Source: JAHFRG01 sp036522275 (lineage in GTDB: Bacteria > Pseudomonadota > Gammaproteobacteria > Burkholderiales > JAHFRG01). From it: a DNA stretch of 64,000 nucleotides. The notes beneath the pieces are model-generated. The model made no database searches, was not told where the DNA came from, and was given only the letters and a program-made list of their open reading frames with translations. Location of the stretch: assembly GCA_036522275.1 (NCBI GenBank), contig DATDGC010000020.1, positions 1 to 64,000 of the forward strand, written 5' to 3'. A program made the position numbers and the translations under genes. Shown piece after piece: positions 15,918-24,657 of this stretch. Every line of letters begins with the position of its first letter. Positions within the stretch are counted from its first letter, which is position 1.

Positions 15918-17315
15918 ATGCGCAATAAATTAGAGCAAATTGGGCTGATCGTGCTGGGCGCGTTGCTCGGCGTGGCCCTGAGCTTGAATTTTTCAGCGGT
16001 GGCGCAAAAAGACGCCGGCGCGCCGCTGCCGGTCGAGGAGTTGCGCGCCTTCACCGAAGTATTCGGGCGCATTAAAAACGATTATGTCGAACCGGTGGAC
16101 GACAAGAAACTCATCACCGAAGCGATCAACGGGATGCTCACCGGGCTGGATCCCCATTCCGCCTACCTTGACGCCGAGGCCTTCAAGGAATTGCAGGTGG
16201 GTACCCAGGGCGAGTTCGGCGGCTTGGGCATCGAAGTCGGCATGGAAGACGGTTTCGTCAAGGTGGTCTCACCGATTGAAGATACGCCCGCCTATAACGC
16301 GGGGCTCAAAAGCGGCGACCTCATCATCAAGCTCGACGATACTGCGGTCAAGGGTATGACTCTCAACGATGCGGTCAAGCGCATGCGCGGCAAGCCCAAT
16401 ACCAAGATCACCCTCACCGTAGTGCGCAAGGGCGAGCCCAAGCCGCTGGTATTCACCCTGACCCGCGCGGTCATCAAAGTGCAAAGTGTCAAATCCAAGC
16501 TGGTCGAGCCGGGCTATGGCTATATCCGCATCACCCAGTTCCAGGAGCACACCGGGGAAACGCTGGCCAAGGCGCTCACCGATCTATACAAGCCTAGCTC
16601 ACTGAAAGGCCTGGTTCTGGACTTGCGCAACGACCCGGGTGGTTTGCTGAACAGCGCGGTGGCGGTATCCTCGGCCTTCCTGCAGCCGAATGCACTGGTA
16701 GTGTATACCGATGGCCGCACTGAGGACGCCAAGATGCGGTTTATCGCCACTCCCGAAAACTATTTGCGCGGCAATTTCAAGGAAGATTATCTTAAGAAAC
16801 TCCCGCCTGCGGTGAAGACTGTGCCAATGGTGGTGCTGGTCAACAACGGCTCAGCGTCAGCCTCGGAAATCGTGGCCGGCGCACTGCAGGACCACAAGCG
16901 CGCCGTCATCATAGGCACGCAAAGCTTCGGCAAAGGCTCAGTGCAAACCATCCTGCCGCTGGGCAATAACACCGCCATCAAGCTTACTACCGCGCGCTAT
17001 TACACGCCCAACGGCCGCTCGATCCAGGCCAAGGGCATTACGCCTGACATCGTAGTGGAAGAAGCCACGGTGAGCGGCATTGAAGACGGTCCGCGATTGC
17101 GGGAAGCGGATTTGGAACGCCATCTCTCCAATGACAAGCAGCCAGAAGACAAGCCTGAGCCGCCGAAGGCCGCGCCGCCCAAGTCCGTACCCAAACCCAA
17201 GGGCGGAGAAGAAAGCAAAGTCGAGCTTCTGGAATTCGGCGGAAAAAACGATTACCAGTTGAACCAAGCGATCAACCTGCTCAAGGGCCTGCAAATCCTG
17301 CAAGGGCAAAATTAA
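15918..17315 (+). CDS. ctpA: Carboxy-terminal processing protease (S41, CtpA/Prc-like)
   Basis: A periplasmic serine protease with an N-terminal membrane anchor (IGLIVLGALLGVALSL), a PDZ domain (about residues 95-180, GGLGIEVGMEDGFVKVVSPI, LKSGDLIIKLDD) and the S41 catalytic core. The nucleophile is the Ser in NNGSASASEIVAGAL and the general base the Lys in SFGKGSVQ. The C-terminus is a Pro/Lys-rich linker with a short conserved end. AGGAGA precedes the ATG by a few bases. It follows envC, suggesting linked roles in envelope maintenance. Confidence 0.93.
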   Translation: MRNKLEQIGLIVLGALLGVALSLNFSAVAQKDAGAPLPVEELRAFTEVFGRIKNDYVEPVDDKKLITEAINGMLTGLDPHSAYLDAEAFKELQVGTQGEFGGLGIEVGMEDGFVKVVSPIEDTPAYNAGLKSGDLIIKLDDTAVKGMTLNDAVKRMRGKPNTKITLTVVRKGEPKPLVFTLTRAVIKVQSVKSKLVEPGYGYIRITQFQEHTGETLAKALTDLYKPSSLKGLVLDLRNDPGGLLNSAVAVSSAFLQPNALVVYTDGRTEDAKMRFIATPENYLRGNFKEDYLKKLPPAVKTVPMVVLVNNGSASASEIVAGALQDHKRAVIIGTQSFGKGSVQTILPLGNNTAIKLTTARYYTPNGRSIQAKGITPDIVVEEATVSGIEDGPRLREADLERHLSNDKQPEDKPEPPKAAPPKSVPKPKGGEESKVELLEFGGKNDYQLNQAINLLKGLQILQGQN

Positions 17316-17342
17316 GCCCGTTCGGGTGGCCCGCGTTTTGCC

Positions 17343-18110
17343 GTGGACGACAATCAGTTAATCCGCTACAGCCGGCACATTCTTTTGCCGCAAATCGGCA
17401 TTGAAGGCCAGGAAAAACTTCTCAATTCGCATGCGCTGATTATTGGCGCGGGCGGTTTAGGCTCACCGATTGCGCTTTACCTTGCCGCAAGCGGTTTGGG
17501 CAAAATCACCATCTGCGATGGCGAAAAGGTGGACCTCACCAACTTGCAGCGGCAAATCATGCACCACACTCCTGCCGTCGGCACGCCGAAAACACAATCC
17601 GCGCGCAACACCATGATGCTGATTAATCCCGAAGTGAAAATAGTCGAAGTGCCAAAACGGGTGTCGAGCGAAGATGTAATGGATCTGGTGATAAATGCCG
17701 ATGTGGTGCTCGATGCAAGCGACAATTTTGCCACGCGGCATGCAGTGAACCGCGCCTGCGTTGCGCGCCGCAAGCCTCTGGTGTCAGGAGCCGGCGTGCG
17801 CTTCGACGGCCAGGTGGCGGTATTCAATTTGCGTGAGACAACGAGCCCCTGCTACCACTGCCTGTTTCCCGAAGATGGCGAATTAGAGGAAACGCGCTGC
17901 GCGGTGATGGGCGTATTCGCACCGTTAACCGGCATCATTGGCACCATCCAGGCAGCGGAAGCGCTGAAGTTATTGACCGGCGTTGGCGAAACACTAAACG
18001 GCCGGCTGCTTTTGCTTGATGCGCTTTCCATGGAATGGCGCTCCATCAAGCTTGTCAAAGACCCGCTATGCTCTGTTTGCGGTAAAAGAGCGCAAGCGGC
18101 GAACGCTTAA
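17343..18110 (+). CDS. MoeB/ThiF-family sulfur-carrier adenylyltransferase
   Basis: The 255-residue E1-like enzyme has the nucleotide-binding loop IIGAGGLGSPIALYLA (residues 33-48), RYSRHILLPQIG at the N-terminus, LDASDNFATRHAVN and two zinc-binding pairs, CYHC and CSVC. It adenylates the C-terminus of a ubiquitin-like sulfur carrier such as MoaD or ThiS. MoeB and ThiF cannot be told apart here because no partner gene is adjacent; length and overall pattern favour MoeB. It starts with GTG. Its stop overlaps the slmA stop on the other strand (convergent). Confidence 0.88.
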   Translation: MDDNQLIRYSRHILLPQIGIEGQEKLLNSHALIIGAGGLGSPIALYLAASGLGKITICDGEKVDLTNLQRQIMHHTPAVGTPKTQSARNTMMLINPEVKIVEVPKRVSSEDVMDLVINADVVLDASDNFATRHAVNRACVARRKPLVSGAGVRFDGQVAVFNLRETTSPCYHCLFPEDGELEETRCAVMGVFAPLTGIIGTIQAAEALKLLTGVGETLNGRLLLLDALSMEWRSIKLVKDPLCSVCGKRAQAANA

Positions 18111-18685
18111 CTTTTTATCATCTCCCGCCACTGCTCGGCCCAGTACTCCATTGGTTTGCGCTTGAAGCCGCTTTTTGCATACTGGTGCCAGCGGCCGGTG
18201 ACATAGCACATCAAGAGATTCGCCTGCGCCGCGGCGTCCATGTCGGTGGGTAACTCATTCTGGCTCGACGCGAAGCGCAGCGCCTGTTTAATCGACGCTT
18301 CCAGCCGGTCATGCAATTGATTGATGCGCGTTTGCAGCCGGTCGTCCTCGTTCACCAGCGCATCGCCAATCAGCACCCGCGTCATACCCGGATTCTTCTC
18401 GGCGAAGCCCAGCAGCATGGTGAGCATCGCTTCCAGCTGTTTCACCCCGCTTTTCTCGTCGGTGGTGATTTTGTTGATAAGGCCGAAGATGGACTCTTCG
18501 ATGAATTCAATCAGTCCCTCGAACATCTGCGCCTTGCTGGCAAAATGGCGGTACAAAGCGGCTTCGGAAACATCCAGTTTTGCCGCCAGTGCGGCGGTGG
18601 TGATTTTTTCCGCACGCGGGTTTTGCAGCATCTGCGCCAGCGTCTGCAGGATCTGTAATTTGCGTTCACCGTGCTTGGCTGGCAT
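18107..18685 (-). CDS. slmA: Nucleoid occlusion factor SlmA (TetR family)
   Basis: A 192-residue TetR-type regulator: helix-turn-helix ITTAALAAKLDVSEAALYRHFASKAQMFEGLI at about residues 28-60, and the SlmA-like C-terminus (LLMCYVTGRWHQYAKSGFKRKP). SlmA binds chromosomal sites and blocks FtsZ assembly over the nucleoid. It lies next to argB, as often in beta- and gammaproteobacteria. The start ATG gives the expected length. Confidence 0.88.
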   Translation of the reverse strand: MPAKHGERKLQILQTLAQMLQNPRAEKITTAALAAKLDVSEAALYRHFASKAQMFEGLIEFIEESIFGLINKITTDEKSGVKQLEAMLTMLLGFAEKNPGMTRVLIGDALVNEDDRLQTRINQLHDRLEASIKQALRFASSQNELPTDMDAAAQANLLMCYVTGRWHQYAKSGFKRKPMEYWAEQWREMIKS

Positions 18686-18715
18686 GGCTTAACCCTCGCC
18701 TCAAATTTATGACAC

Positions 18716-19609
18716 TCATCGCGCACCCGCACGAATCAGCGTGCCCACACCTTCATCGGTGAGGATTTCCAGGAGCAGCGCGTGCTCAACCCGGCCATCT
18801 ATGATGTGGCAAGTTTTCACGCCGTTACGCACCGCCTCCAGCGCGCAGTTCACTTTGGGCAGCATGCCTCCTGAAATGGTGCCATCCTCAATCAGGTTTT
18901 TCACCTTGGCCGCGTTAAGACCAGTCAGCACGTTGCCTTTCTTATCCAGCACCCCTGGCGTATTGGTGAGCAGAATCAGCTTCTCCGCTTTCAGCGTCTC
19001 GGCGATTTTCCCCGCCACCAGGTCAGCGTTGATATTGTAGGACTCGCCTTTGTCGCCCACACCGATGGGTGCGATCACCGGAATAAAATCCTGGCTGTCG
19101 AGCAAGGACACGATCTGGGGATCAATGCCCACCACTTCGCCGACGTGCCCCATATCCAGCCATTCTTCCTGGTTTGCAGTGCTTTTCAGTTTCAACTTGC
19201 GGGCGCGGATAAAATCCCCGTCCTTGCCGGTCAAGCCTATCGCCTTGCCGCCGTGCTGATTGATGAGGCTGACAATCTGCTTGTTGACCTGTCCCCCTAA
19301 TACCATTTCCACCACGTCCATGGTTTCGCGATCGGTGACACGCATCCCTTGGACGAATTCGCTTTGCTTGCCGACGCGTTTCAAGAGCTCGTCGATGTGC
19401 GGCCCGCCGCCGTGCACCACTACCGGGTTCATGCCGACGAGCCTCAGCAGCACCACGTCGCGGGCGAAGCCGTGCTTGAGGGATTCCTCGATCATGGCGT
19501 TGCCGCCATACTTGATAACGATGGTCTTGCCGTGAAAGCGCTGGATGTACGGCAGCGCCTTGGCGAGGTCGCTGGCCTTTTGCCTGGCGCTGGTCGGATT
19601 GAGCGGCAT
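18716..19609 (-). CDS. argB: Acetylglutamate kinase
   Basis: Phosphorylates N-acetylglutamate, the second step of arginine synthesis. Motifs: IVIKYGGNAM (phosphate-binding Lys and Gly pair) near residue 30, VVVHGGGPHIDELLKRVG, and the C-terminal NCALEAVRNGV region. At 297 residues it is normal for the family. ATG 19609 (MPLNPTSARQ) is chosen; the longer frame uses TTG. Upstream of it lies the bidirectional-looking terminator at 19664. Confidence 0.94.
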   Translation of the reverse strand: MPLNPTSARQKASDLAKALPYIQRFHGKTIVIKYGGNAMIEESLKHGFARDVVLLRLVGMNPVVVHGGGPHIDELLKRVGKQSEFVQGMRVTDRETMDVVEMVLGGQVNKQIVSLINQHGGKAIGLTGKDGDFIRARKLKLKSTANQEEWLDMGHVGEVVGIDPQIVSLLDSQDFIPVIAPIGVGDKGESYNINADLVAGKIAETLKAEKLILLTNTPGVLDKKGNVLTGLNAAKVKNLIEDGTISGGMLPKVNCALEAVRNGVKTCHIIDGRVEHALLLEILTDEGVGTLIRAGAR

Positions 19610-19663
19610 GGCTGTCCTGCCTGGTTGCAAAGTGCATCATTTTACACTCTGCAGCCTTAAAAC

Positions 19664-19690
19664 AAAAAAGGCGGCACTAGGCCGCCTTTT
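19664..19690 (-). terminator. Rho-independent terminator after hsp20
   Basis: AAAAGGCGGC pairs with GCCGCCTTTT around a CTAGT loop; reading the minus strand the hairpin is followed by TTTTTT. It ends transcription from hsp20 before argB. The plus strand also has a T run, so it could work both ways. Confidence 0.88.
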
Positions 19691-19707
19691 ATCAAAACAC
19701 TTCCGTG

Positions 19708-20130
19708 TTACTGGATGTAAAGCTTTTTAGCGGAAACTGCGGCTTTCTTCGGCAATATGAGTTCCAGCACGCCATCAGAGTATTTGGCCTGCGCCGTGCT
19801 TTCGTCCACATCCTGAGAAAGCGCGAAGCTGCGCGAGAATTTTCCGTAATAACGCTCGCTGCGGAGCACTCGCTCGCCATCTTTTTCTTCGTGCTCTTTC
19901 TTCACTTCGGCATTAATGGATATTTGACTGCCGTCAATGGACACGTTGATGTCCTCTTTCTTCACGCCGGGAAGCTCAGCCTGCACTTTATAGGCATTAT
20001 CATCTTCAGTAACATCTACCTTGACCGGAAATTGTGACGGACCTTCAATACTCACCGGCCGCACGAAGAAACCCTGCAAAAGATCACCGAACATCTCGTC
20101 AAACGGGTCGTAACGCGTAATATTTGCCAT
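19708..20130 (-). CDS. Small heat shock protein, Hsp20 / alpha-crystallin family
   Basis: The 140-residue chaperone has an alpha-crystallin domain at about 40-130 (VDVTEDDNAYKVQAELPGVKKEDI, then RSERYYGKFSRSFAL) and ends with a short tail. It binds unfolding proteins without ATP. ATG 20130 has a good GGAGG eight bases upstream. A strong terminator follows. No clear CIRCE or ROSE-like element could be identified in the 170-bp leader region upstream. Confidence 0.93.
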   Translation of the reverse strand: MANITRYDPFDEMFGDLLQGFFVRPVSIEGPSQFPVKVDVTEDDNAYKVQAELPGVKKEDINVSIDGSQISINAEVKKEHEEKDGERVLRSERYYGKFSRSFALSQDVDESTAQAKYSDGVLELILPKKAAVSAKKLYIQ

Positions 20131-20299
20131 AAACAAACACCTCCAAATTTAAGACATTAATCAATCGGCGCTTACTTGCACCGTTGTTTCTTATATGGGT
20201 CGCAATTCGCGCTTTTCAAGTGCCGTCCTTCCACTTGTGTTTCCATCCGGAAACGTCTAAATTTATTTACCTTTTCAACTTGGCAGCTTTTGGCCGATC

Positions 20300-20896
20300 G
20301 TGAATAACCAGACAAAATCAGGCCATATCTCAGATGGCGCGCTTGAAGAATATCGCCCGTATCTGTTGCGCTATGCACTGCTGCAATTGCGTGACAACGC
20401 GCTGGCCGAGGATGCGGTGCAGGAAACTCTGCTGGCGGCGCTGGAGAGCCGCTCCAAGTTTTCCGGCAAATCTTCGCCTAAAACCTGGCTGACCGGCATC
20501 CTCAAGCACAAAATCATCGACCTCTTCCGCAAGCAGGCGAAAGAAGCTACGCAATTCAGCCTCGAGGCAGAGCTGGAAAACGGCGTGGGCGATTTTGACG
20601 TGCTTTTCCAGCCGGATGGGCATTGGAACACGTGGCCGCAGGCTTGGGCCGACCCGCTTAAAAACCTGGAGAACAAGAAATTCTGGGAGATATTTGAAGT
20701 TTGCGCCAAACTGATGCCGGCTAACACCGCTCGGGCGTTCATGATGCGCGAGTTCCTGGGGTCAAGCACCGAAGAAATCTGTAAGGACATGCAAATTTCA
20801 GCGACCAACTGCTGGGTCATGCTGTACCGCGCGCGCATGAGCCTAAGGCTATGCTTGGAGCATAACTGGTTTGGCGGCAGTTTAGGGGGAAAGTAA
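20300..20896 (+). CDS. ECF-type RNA polymerase sigma factor
   Basis: The 198-residue protein has region 2 (YALLQLRDNALAEDAVQETLLAAL, then WLTGILKHKIIDLFRK) and region 4 (REFLGSSTEEICKDMQISATNCWVMLYRARMSLR). The region 4 helix-turn-helix has the Cys-Trp variation seen in a subgroup of betaproteobacterial ECF factors often paired with a tiny zinc anti-sigma factor, as here. Starts with GTG. The stop overlaps the anti-sigma ATG by one base (TAATG). Confidence 0.9.
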   Translation: MNNQTKSGHISDGALEEYRPYLLRYALLQLRDNALAEDAVQETLLAALESRSKFSGKSSPKTWLTGILKHKIIDLFRKQAKEATQFSLEAELENGVGDFDVLFQPDGHWNTWPQAWADPLKNLENKKFWEIFEVCAKLMPANTARAFMMREFLGSSTEEICKDMQISATNCWVMLYRARMSLRLCLEHNWFGGSLGGK

Positions 20897-21066
20897 TGCT
20901 GACCTGCAAGGAAGTTTCAATGCTGGTATCGCACTCCCTGGACCGCCGCTTGAGTCTGGTAGAATGGGTAGGCCTGAGAATACACCTTTTTCTTTGCGAC
21001 GGCTGCAGGCACTTCCGCGAGCAGATGGCCTTCATCCGGCGCGCCTGCCAGCGTTATCCGGACTGA
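20896..21066 (+). CDS. Minimal zinc-finger (zf-HC2-like) anti-sigma factor
   Basis: A 56-residue protein, coupled to the preceding ECF sigma gene by a TAATG overlap. It begins MLTCKEVSMLVSHSLDRRL and contains RIHLFLCDGCRHF: Cys4 and H-x3-C-x2-C match the zinc-binding anti-sigma (ZAS) signature. There is no membrane segment, so it should act in the cytoplasm, possibly releasing sigma upon oxidation or metal change (inference). Too short for many gene callers. Confidence 0.85.
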   Translation: MLTCKEVSMLVSHSLDRRLSLVEWVGLRIHLFLCDGCRHFREQMAFIRRACQRYPD

Positions 21067-21165
21067 ACTCAGGGAAATTTCGGCGGTGAATTCCTATGGG
21101 GGGTTTCGCGCATCCTAACCGGAAAGCTTCGGTAGCAAACGCGTGGAACTCGATCAGAGGTTTCT

Positions 21166-21612
21166 TTAGGGCGCGGTGCTGCGCACTTCGGCCTGCACTT
21201 CCACCACCGTCTTGCTGCGGTCAGCACGCTGCAAAGTGAAGCGCAGCGGTACTTTGTCGCCCCGCTTCAAAGACTTTTTCAAATCCAGCAGCATGATGTG
21301 TAATCCGCCAGGCTCAAACTTCACCGTTTGCTTCGCGGGCAACTCGAGACTTTCCAGCTGCCGCATAGTCATGATACCGTTCTCCAACCGCATCGAATGA
21401 ATTTCTACGCTGCCCGCTACCGGGCTTGAAGCCGCAACCAGCTTGCTTGGCGCAGCACTGCTGATTTCCAGATAAGCGCCCGCCACGCGTTGGCCGGGAG
21501 CCGTGGTCCTCACCCAGGCATGAGCGACCGTTACGGCCTCATCAGCATGAATAGCGGGGCTGCCAAAGCAAAGTACCAGGGTAAGGGTGGCTGATTTGAA
21601 CGTTTTTAACAT
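21166..21612 (-). CDS. Periplasmic copper chaperone PCuAC (DUF461)
   Basis: After a signal peptide (MLKTFKSATLTLVLCFGSPAIHA) the mature protein carries the H-x-M ... M ... H-x-M copper motif: EIHSMRLENGIMTMRQL and GGLHIMLL. PCuAC proteins deliver Cu(I) to cytochrome oxidase. ATG 21612 gives a normal signal peptide; the longer frame starting at 21669 has no support. It lies between the ECF pair and the divergent dacC. Confidence 0.9.
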   Translation of the reverse strand: MLKTFKSATLTLVLCFGSPAIHADEAVTVAHAWVRTTAPGQRVAGAYLEISSAAPSKLVAASSPVAGSVEIHSMRLENGIMTMRQLESLELPAKQTVKFEPGGLHIMLLDLKKSLKRGDKVPLRFTLQRADRSKTVVEVQAEVRSTAP

Positions 21613-21663
21613 GAACTCAGTCTTCACGCAGAACGCAACACATTTGGTATATAATTTTCTTTT

Positions 21664-22797
21664 ATGCAAAAGATGAAACCCTTATTACTATTCCTGCTGT
21701 TCCCGTCACTGCTTTTCGCCCAGCAACTGCCTGTTCCCCAAGCACCCTCGATCGCGGCTAAATCCTATTTGCTCACCGATTTTTACAGCAAGCAAGTTCT
21801 GGTCGGGCAAAATATCAACGAGCGTATCGAGCCTGCGTCGCTAACCAAATTGATGACCGCCTATCTCACTTTCACCGCGCTCAAGCAAAAACAAATCACC
21901 CTCGAGCAGATGCTTCCGATATCCACCCGCGCCTGGCGTGCCGAAGGCTCGCGCATGTTCATCGAACCCGACAAACCGGTTAAGGTGGACGAATTGATAC
22001 ATGGGATGGTAGTGCAATCCGGCAACGACGCCTGCATCGCGCTCGCCGAAGGCATCGCCGGCAGCGAGGAAGTTTTCGCGCAGATGATGAACCGCGAAGC
22101 GCAGCGTCTGGAAATGAAAAACACGCATTTCACGAATTCCACGGGATTGCCTCATCCGCAGCATTACTCTACTGCATATGACCTGTCTTTGCTCGCAGCA
22201 GCAATAATACGCGAATTCCCTGAATACTACCCGCTGTATTCGGTCAAGGAGTACAAGTACAACAACATTTCGCAGACCAACCGCAACCGTCTTCTGTGGA
22301 CCGACCCCTATGTGGATGGGATGAAAACCGGTTATACCGAAAATGCGGGTTACTGCCTCATTTCTACCGCGAAAAGAGGCTCGCGGCGACTGCTTTCAGT
22401 AGCCCTGGGCGCTGCGTCGGACAGCGCTCGAGCTATCGAAAGCCAGAAGCTTCTCAATTACGGTTTCCAGTTCTATGACACGCTGCGCCTCTATGCAAAA
22501 GGTCAGGCGGTGACCAGTTTCGCGGTATGGAAGGGCACCGAAAATTCGGTCAAGGCGGGATTCGCGGAGGATGTTTACTTAAGCATCCCCAAAGGCCAGT
22601 CAGAGCGCCTGAAAGCCACCATGGAAAGCCGGCAACCGCTGATTGCGCCGATCAGCGCCGGGCAAAACGTCGGCATGGTCAAGCTTACCCTGGATGGCAA
22701 ACCGGTAGCAGAATATCCAGTGATTGCACTTGAGAACGTGGAACTCGCCAACATCCTGGGTCGCGAATGGGATAGCCTGCGGCTGCTTTTTAATTAA
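21664..22797 (+). CDS. dacC: D-alanyl-D-alanine carboxypeptidase (PBP5/6 family)
   Basis: This low-molecular-weight penicillin-binding protein trims the pentapeptide of peptidoglycan. Active-site motifs: SLTKLM (SxxK) near residue 58, SGNDAC (SxN) near 120, and KTGYTENAGYCL (KTG) near 223. A signal peptide (MKPLLLFLLFPSLLFAQ) and a C-terminal beta domain with an amphipathic tail (NILGREWDSLRLLFN) are present. A TATAAT hexamer precedes the start closely at 21651. dacC-dat-ybeD-lipB-lipA form one run of genes, as in many betaproteobacteria. Confidence 0.93.
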   Translation: MQKMKPLLLFLLFPSLLFAQQLPVPQAPSIAAKSYLLTDFYSKQVLVGQNINERIEPASLTKLMTAYLTFTALKQKQITLEQMLPISTRAWRAEGSRMFIEPDKPVKVDELIHGMVVQSGNDACIALAEGIAGSEEVFAQMMNREAQRLEMKNTHFTNSTGLPHPQHYSTAYDLSLLAAAIIREFPEYYPLYSVKEYKYNNISQTNRNRLLWTDPYVDGMKTGYTENAGYCLISTAKRGSRRLLSVALGAASDSARAIESQKLLNYGFQFYDTLRLYAKGQAVTSFAVWKGTENSVKAGFAEDVYLSIPKGQSERLKATMESRQPLIAPISAGQNVGMVKLTLDGKPVAEYPVIALENVELANILGREWDSLRLLFN

Positions 22798-22810
22798 GGT
22801 TGTTTTTCAA

Positions 22811-23680
22811 TTGAGCACGGTTTATTTAAACGGTAGATTCATGCCCCTCGAGGAGGCGCGCGTTCCGGTGCTGGACCGCGGTTTCATTTTTGGCGACGGG
22901 GTGTATGAAGTTATTCCCGCGTACTCGCGAAAGCCATTCCGCCTCAAGGAGCATCTCAAGCGACTGCAGACAAGCCTGGACGGCATTCGCCTCAACAACC
23001 CGCACAGCGATTCCCAATGGGTCGAGTTGCTTGCGCAACTCGTCACGCAAAACCAAGGCGAGGACCAGTATATTTATTTGCACATCACGCGCGGAGTGGC
23101 GAAGCGCGACCACGCTTTCCCCAAACAGGTCCAGCCCACAGTGTTCATAATGAGCACGCCGCTGCAAACCACACCCCCGGAACTTTTGAAAACCGGGGTA
23201 GCAGCTATTACCGCCCAAGATAACCGCTGGCTGCGTGGCGACATGAAGACGATTTCGTTGTTGCCCAATGTGCTGCTGCGGCAAATGGCGGTGGATGGTG
23301 ACGCAGGTGAGACCGTCCTGGTGCGCGACGGCTTTCTTACCGAAGGCGCAGCAAGCAATATCTTCGTGGTGAAAAACGGTGTGGTGCTCGCGCCGCCGAA
23401 AAATCACCTGATACTCCCCGGCATTACTTATGATGTGGTGCTGGAATTGGCAGCCGCTCATTCCATCCCGCACCAGGTGAGAGCGGTTTCCGAAGCCGAA
23501 GTGCGCACCGCACAGGAACTCTGGATGACTTCTTCCGGCAAAGAAGTATTGGCCATCACTACTCTGGATAACCAACCGGTGGGTGACGGCAAGCCTGGCA
23601 AGCTGTTCTGGCGCATGCATGAGTTGTATCAAAACTATAAAGCGACGGCAATGCGGCGGAGTGAGGCGCAGCACATATAA
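22811..23680 (+). CDS. dat: D-amino acid aminotransferase (PLP class IV)
   Basis: The 289-residue fold-type IV transaminase has VPVLDRGFIFGDGVYEVI near residue 18, the PLP Lys in MKTISLLPNVL, and the phosphate-binding EGAASNIFVV. It makes D-alanine or D-glutamate for the cell wall, consistent with its place behind dacC. Translation probably starts at TTG 22811 (SVYLNGRF-like start conserved in the family as LSTVYLNGRFM); the next ATG at 22841 would remove the first strand. Confidence 0.88.
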   Translation: MSTVYLNGRFMPLEEARVPVLDRGFIFGDGVYEVIPAYSRKPFRLKEHLKRLQTSLDGIRLNNPHSDSQWVELLAQLVTQNQGEDQYIYLHITRGVAKRDHAFPKQVQPTVFIMSTPLQTTPPELLKTGVAAITAQDNRWLRGDMKTISLLPNVLLRQMAVDGDAGETVLVRDGFLTEGAASNIFVVKNGVVLAPPKNHLILPGITYDVVLELAAAHSIPHQVRAVSEAEVRTAQELWMTSSGKEVLAITTLDNQPVGDGKPGKLFWRMHELYQNYKATAMRRSEAQHI

Positions 23681-23695
23681 TATTAGAGCCGGTTA

Positions 23696-23962
23696 ATGGG
23701 CATAGAGCCTTCATTGATTGAATACCCGTGCTCTTTCCCTATCAAGATTATGGGCAAAAGCCAAGCAGGATTTGCACAAGCAATGATGCAAATCGTGATG
23801 CGTCACGCCCCCGACTTTGACCCCGCCAACATGGATATGAAGTCCAGCAAAAAAGGCAAGTACCTGAGCCTCACCTGCATCATTCAGGCCTCATCGCGCG
23901 CCCAACTGGATGATCTCTATCGCGAGCTATGCGATCACCCGATGGTGGTGATGGTGCTCTAA
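23696..23962 (+). CDS. ybeD: DUF493 protein YbeD
   Basis: The 88-residue ferredoxin-like-fold protein has SLIEYPCSFPIKIMG at the N-terminus and a C-terminal LYRELCDHPMVVMVL, typical of YbeD, found next to lipB across proteobacteria. Function is unsettled; a role linked to lipoate metabolism has been suggested from the gene order. Its stop codon lies directly ahead of the heptad element that precedes lipB. Confidence 0.9.
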   Translation: MGIEPSLIEYPCSFPIKIMGKSQAGFAQAMMQIVMRHAPDFDPANMDMKSSKKGKYLSLTCIIQASSRAQLDDLYRELCDHPMVVMVL

Positions 23963-23963
23963 A

Positions 23964-24052
23964 ACGTGAAAGGTGAAAAGTGAAGAGTGAAATGCCCAAC
24001 ACCAGAGAGACTCTGCTCTCTCCCGTTTCACGTTTCACGTTTCACGCTTCAC
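23964..24052. mobile_element. Heptad-arm palindromic element at lipB start
   Basis: Left arm 23964-23991: acgtgaa, aggtgaa, aagtgaa, gagtgaa. Right arm 24025-24052: gtttcac three times, then gcttcac. The arms are complementary and flank a 33-bp centre. The element starts right after the ybeD stop and supplies the likely ribosome site and start codon of lipB. It has the same architecture as the unit around the S23 gene at 1692-2190. Confidence 0.75.
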
Positions 24053-24657
24053 CCTTAATCAAACGCTTAGGCTTGGTTGAGTACCTGCCTACTTGGCGCG
24101 CGATGCAGGATTTCACTGCGCGGCGCAATGCCGATACCGAAGACGAACTCTGGCTTATCCAGCACCCGCCAGTTTACACCCTGGGCCTGAACGGAAAACC
24201 GGAACATTTGCCTCAAGATACCGCGATTCCCGTTATCAAAACCGACCGCGGCGGCCAGATCACCTACCACGGACCCGGTCAAATCATCGCTTATCTGCTA
24301 CTCGATATGCGGCGCTTAAACATCGGCGCGCGCGGGCTGGTTAAGCGCATGGAACAGTCAGTGATAGACTTGCTTGAAGGTTACGGTATAAGCGCACAAG
24401 CCCGTATTGATGCCCCGGGTGTGTATGTGAACGGCTCAAAAATCGCCGCATTGGGGTTGCGAATTAGACAAGGTTGCTGCTACCACGGCCTTGCGCTCAA
24501 CGTGGACATGGATTTGCTGCCGTTTCGAGCGATCAATCCTTGCGGCCATCCGGGCATGCAAGTCACGCAGCTGCGCGATTTGGGCGTTGCTGATTCGCTG
24601 GCCCGGTTAAGCGAAAAATTATCTGAAAAGCTTACTTATCACCTGCGCAAAAAATGA
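23992..24657 (+). CDS. lipB: Octanoyl-[acyl-carrier-protein] transferase LipB
   Basis: Transfers octanoate from ACP to lipoyl domains. Seen: LIQHPPVYTLG, RGGQITYHGPGQIIAYLL, the catalytic Lys in GSKIAALGLRI and the catalytic Cys in RAINPCGHPG. Family homology begins only at LIKRLGLVEYLPTWRAM, about 26 codons after the first start; the residues before that are encoded by the heptad element. ATG 23992 (or GTG 23980) therefore lies within the inserted element, which has replaced the native start. lipA follows with an ATGA overlap. Confidence 0.92.
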   Translation: MPNTRETLLSPVSRFTFHASPLIKRLGLVEYLPTWRAMQDFTARRNADTEDELWLIQHPPVYTLGLNGKPEHLPQDTAIPVIKTDRGGQITYHGPGQIIAYLLLDMRRLNIGARGLVKRMEQSVIDLLEGYGISAQARIDAPGVYVNGSKIAALGLRIRQGCCYHGLALNVDMDLLPFRAINPCGHPGMQVTQLRDLGVADSLARLSEKLSEKLTYHLRKK

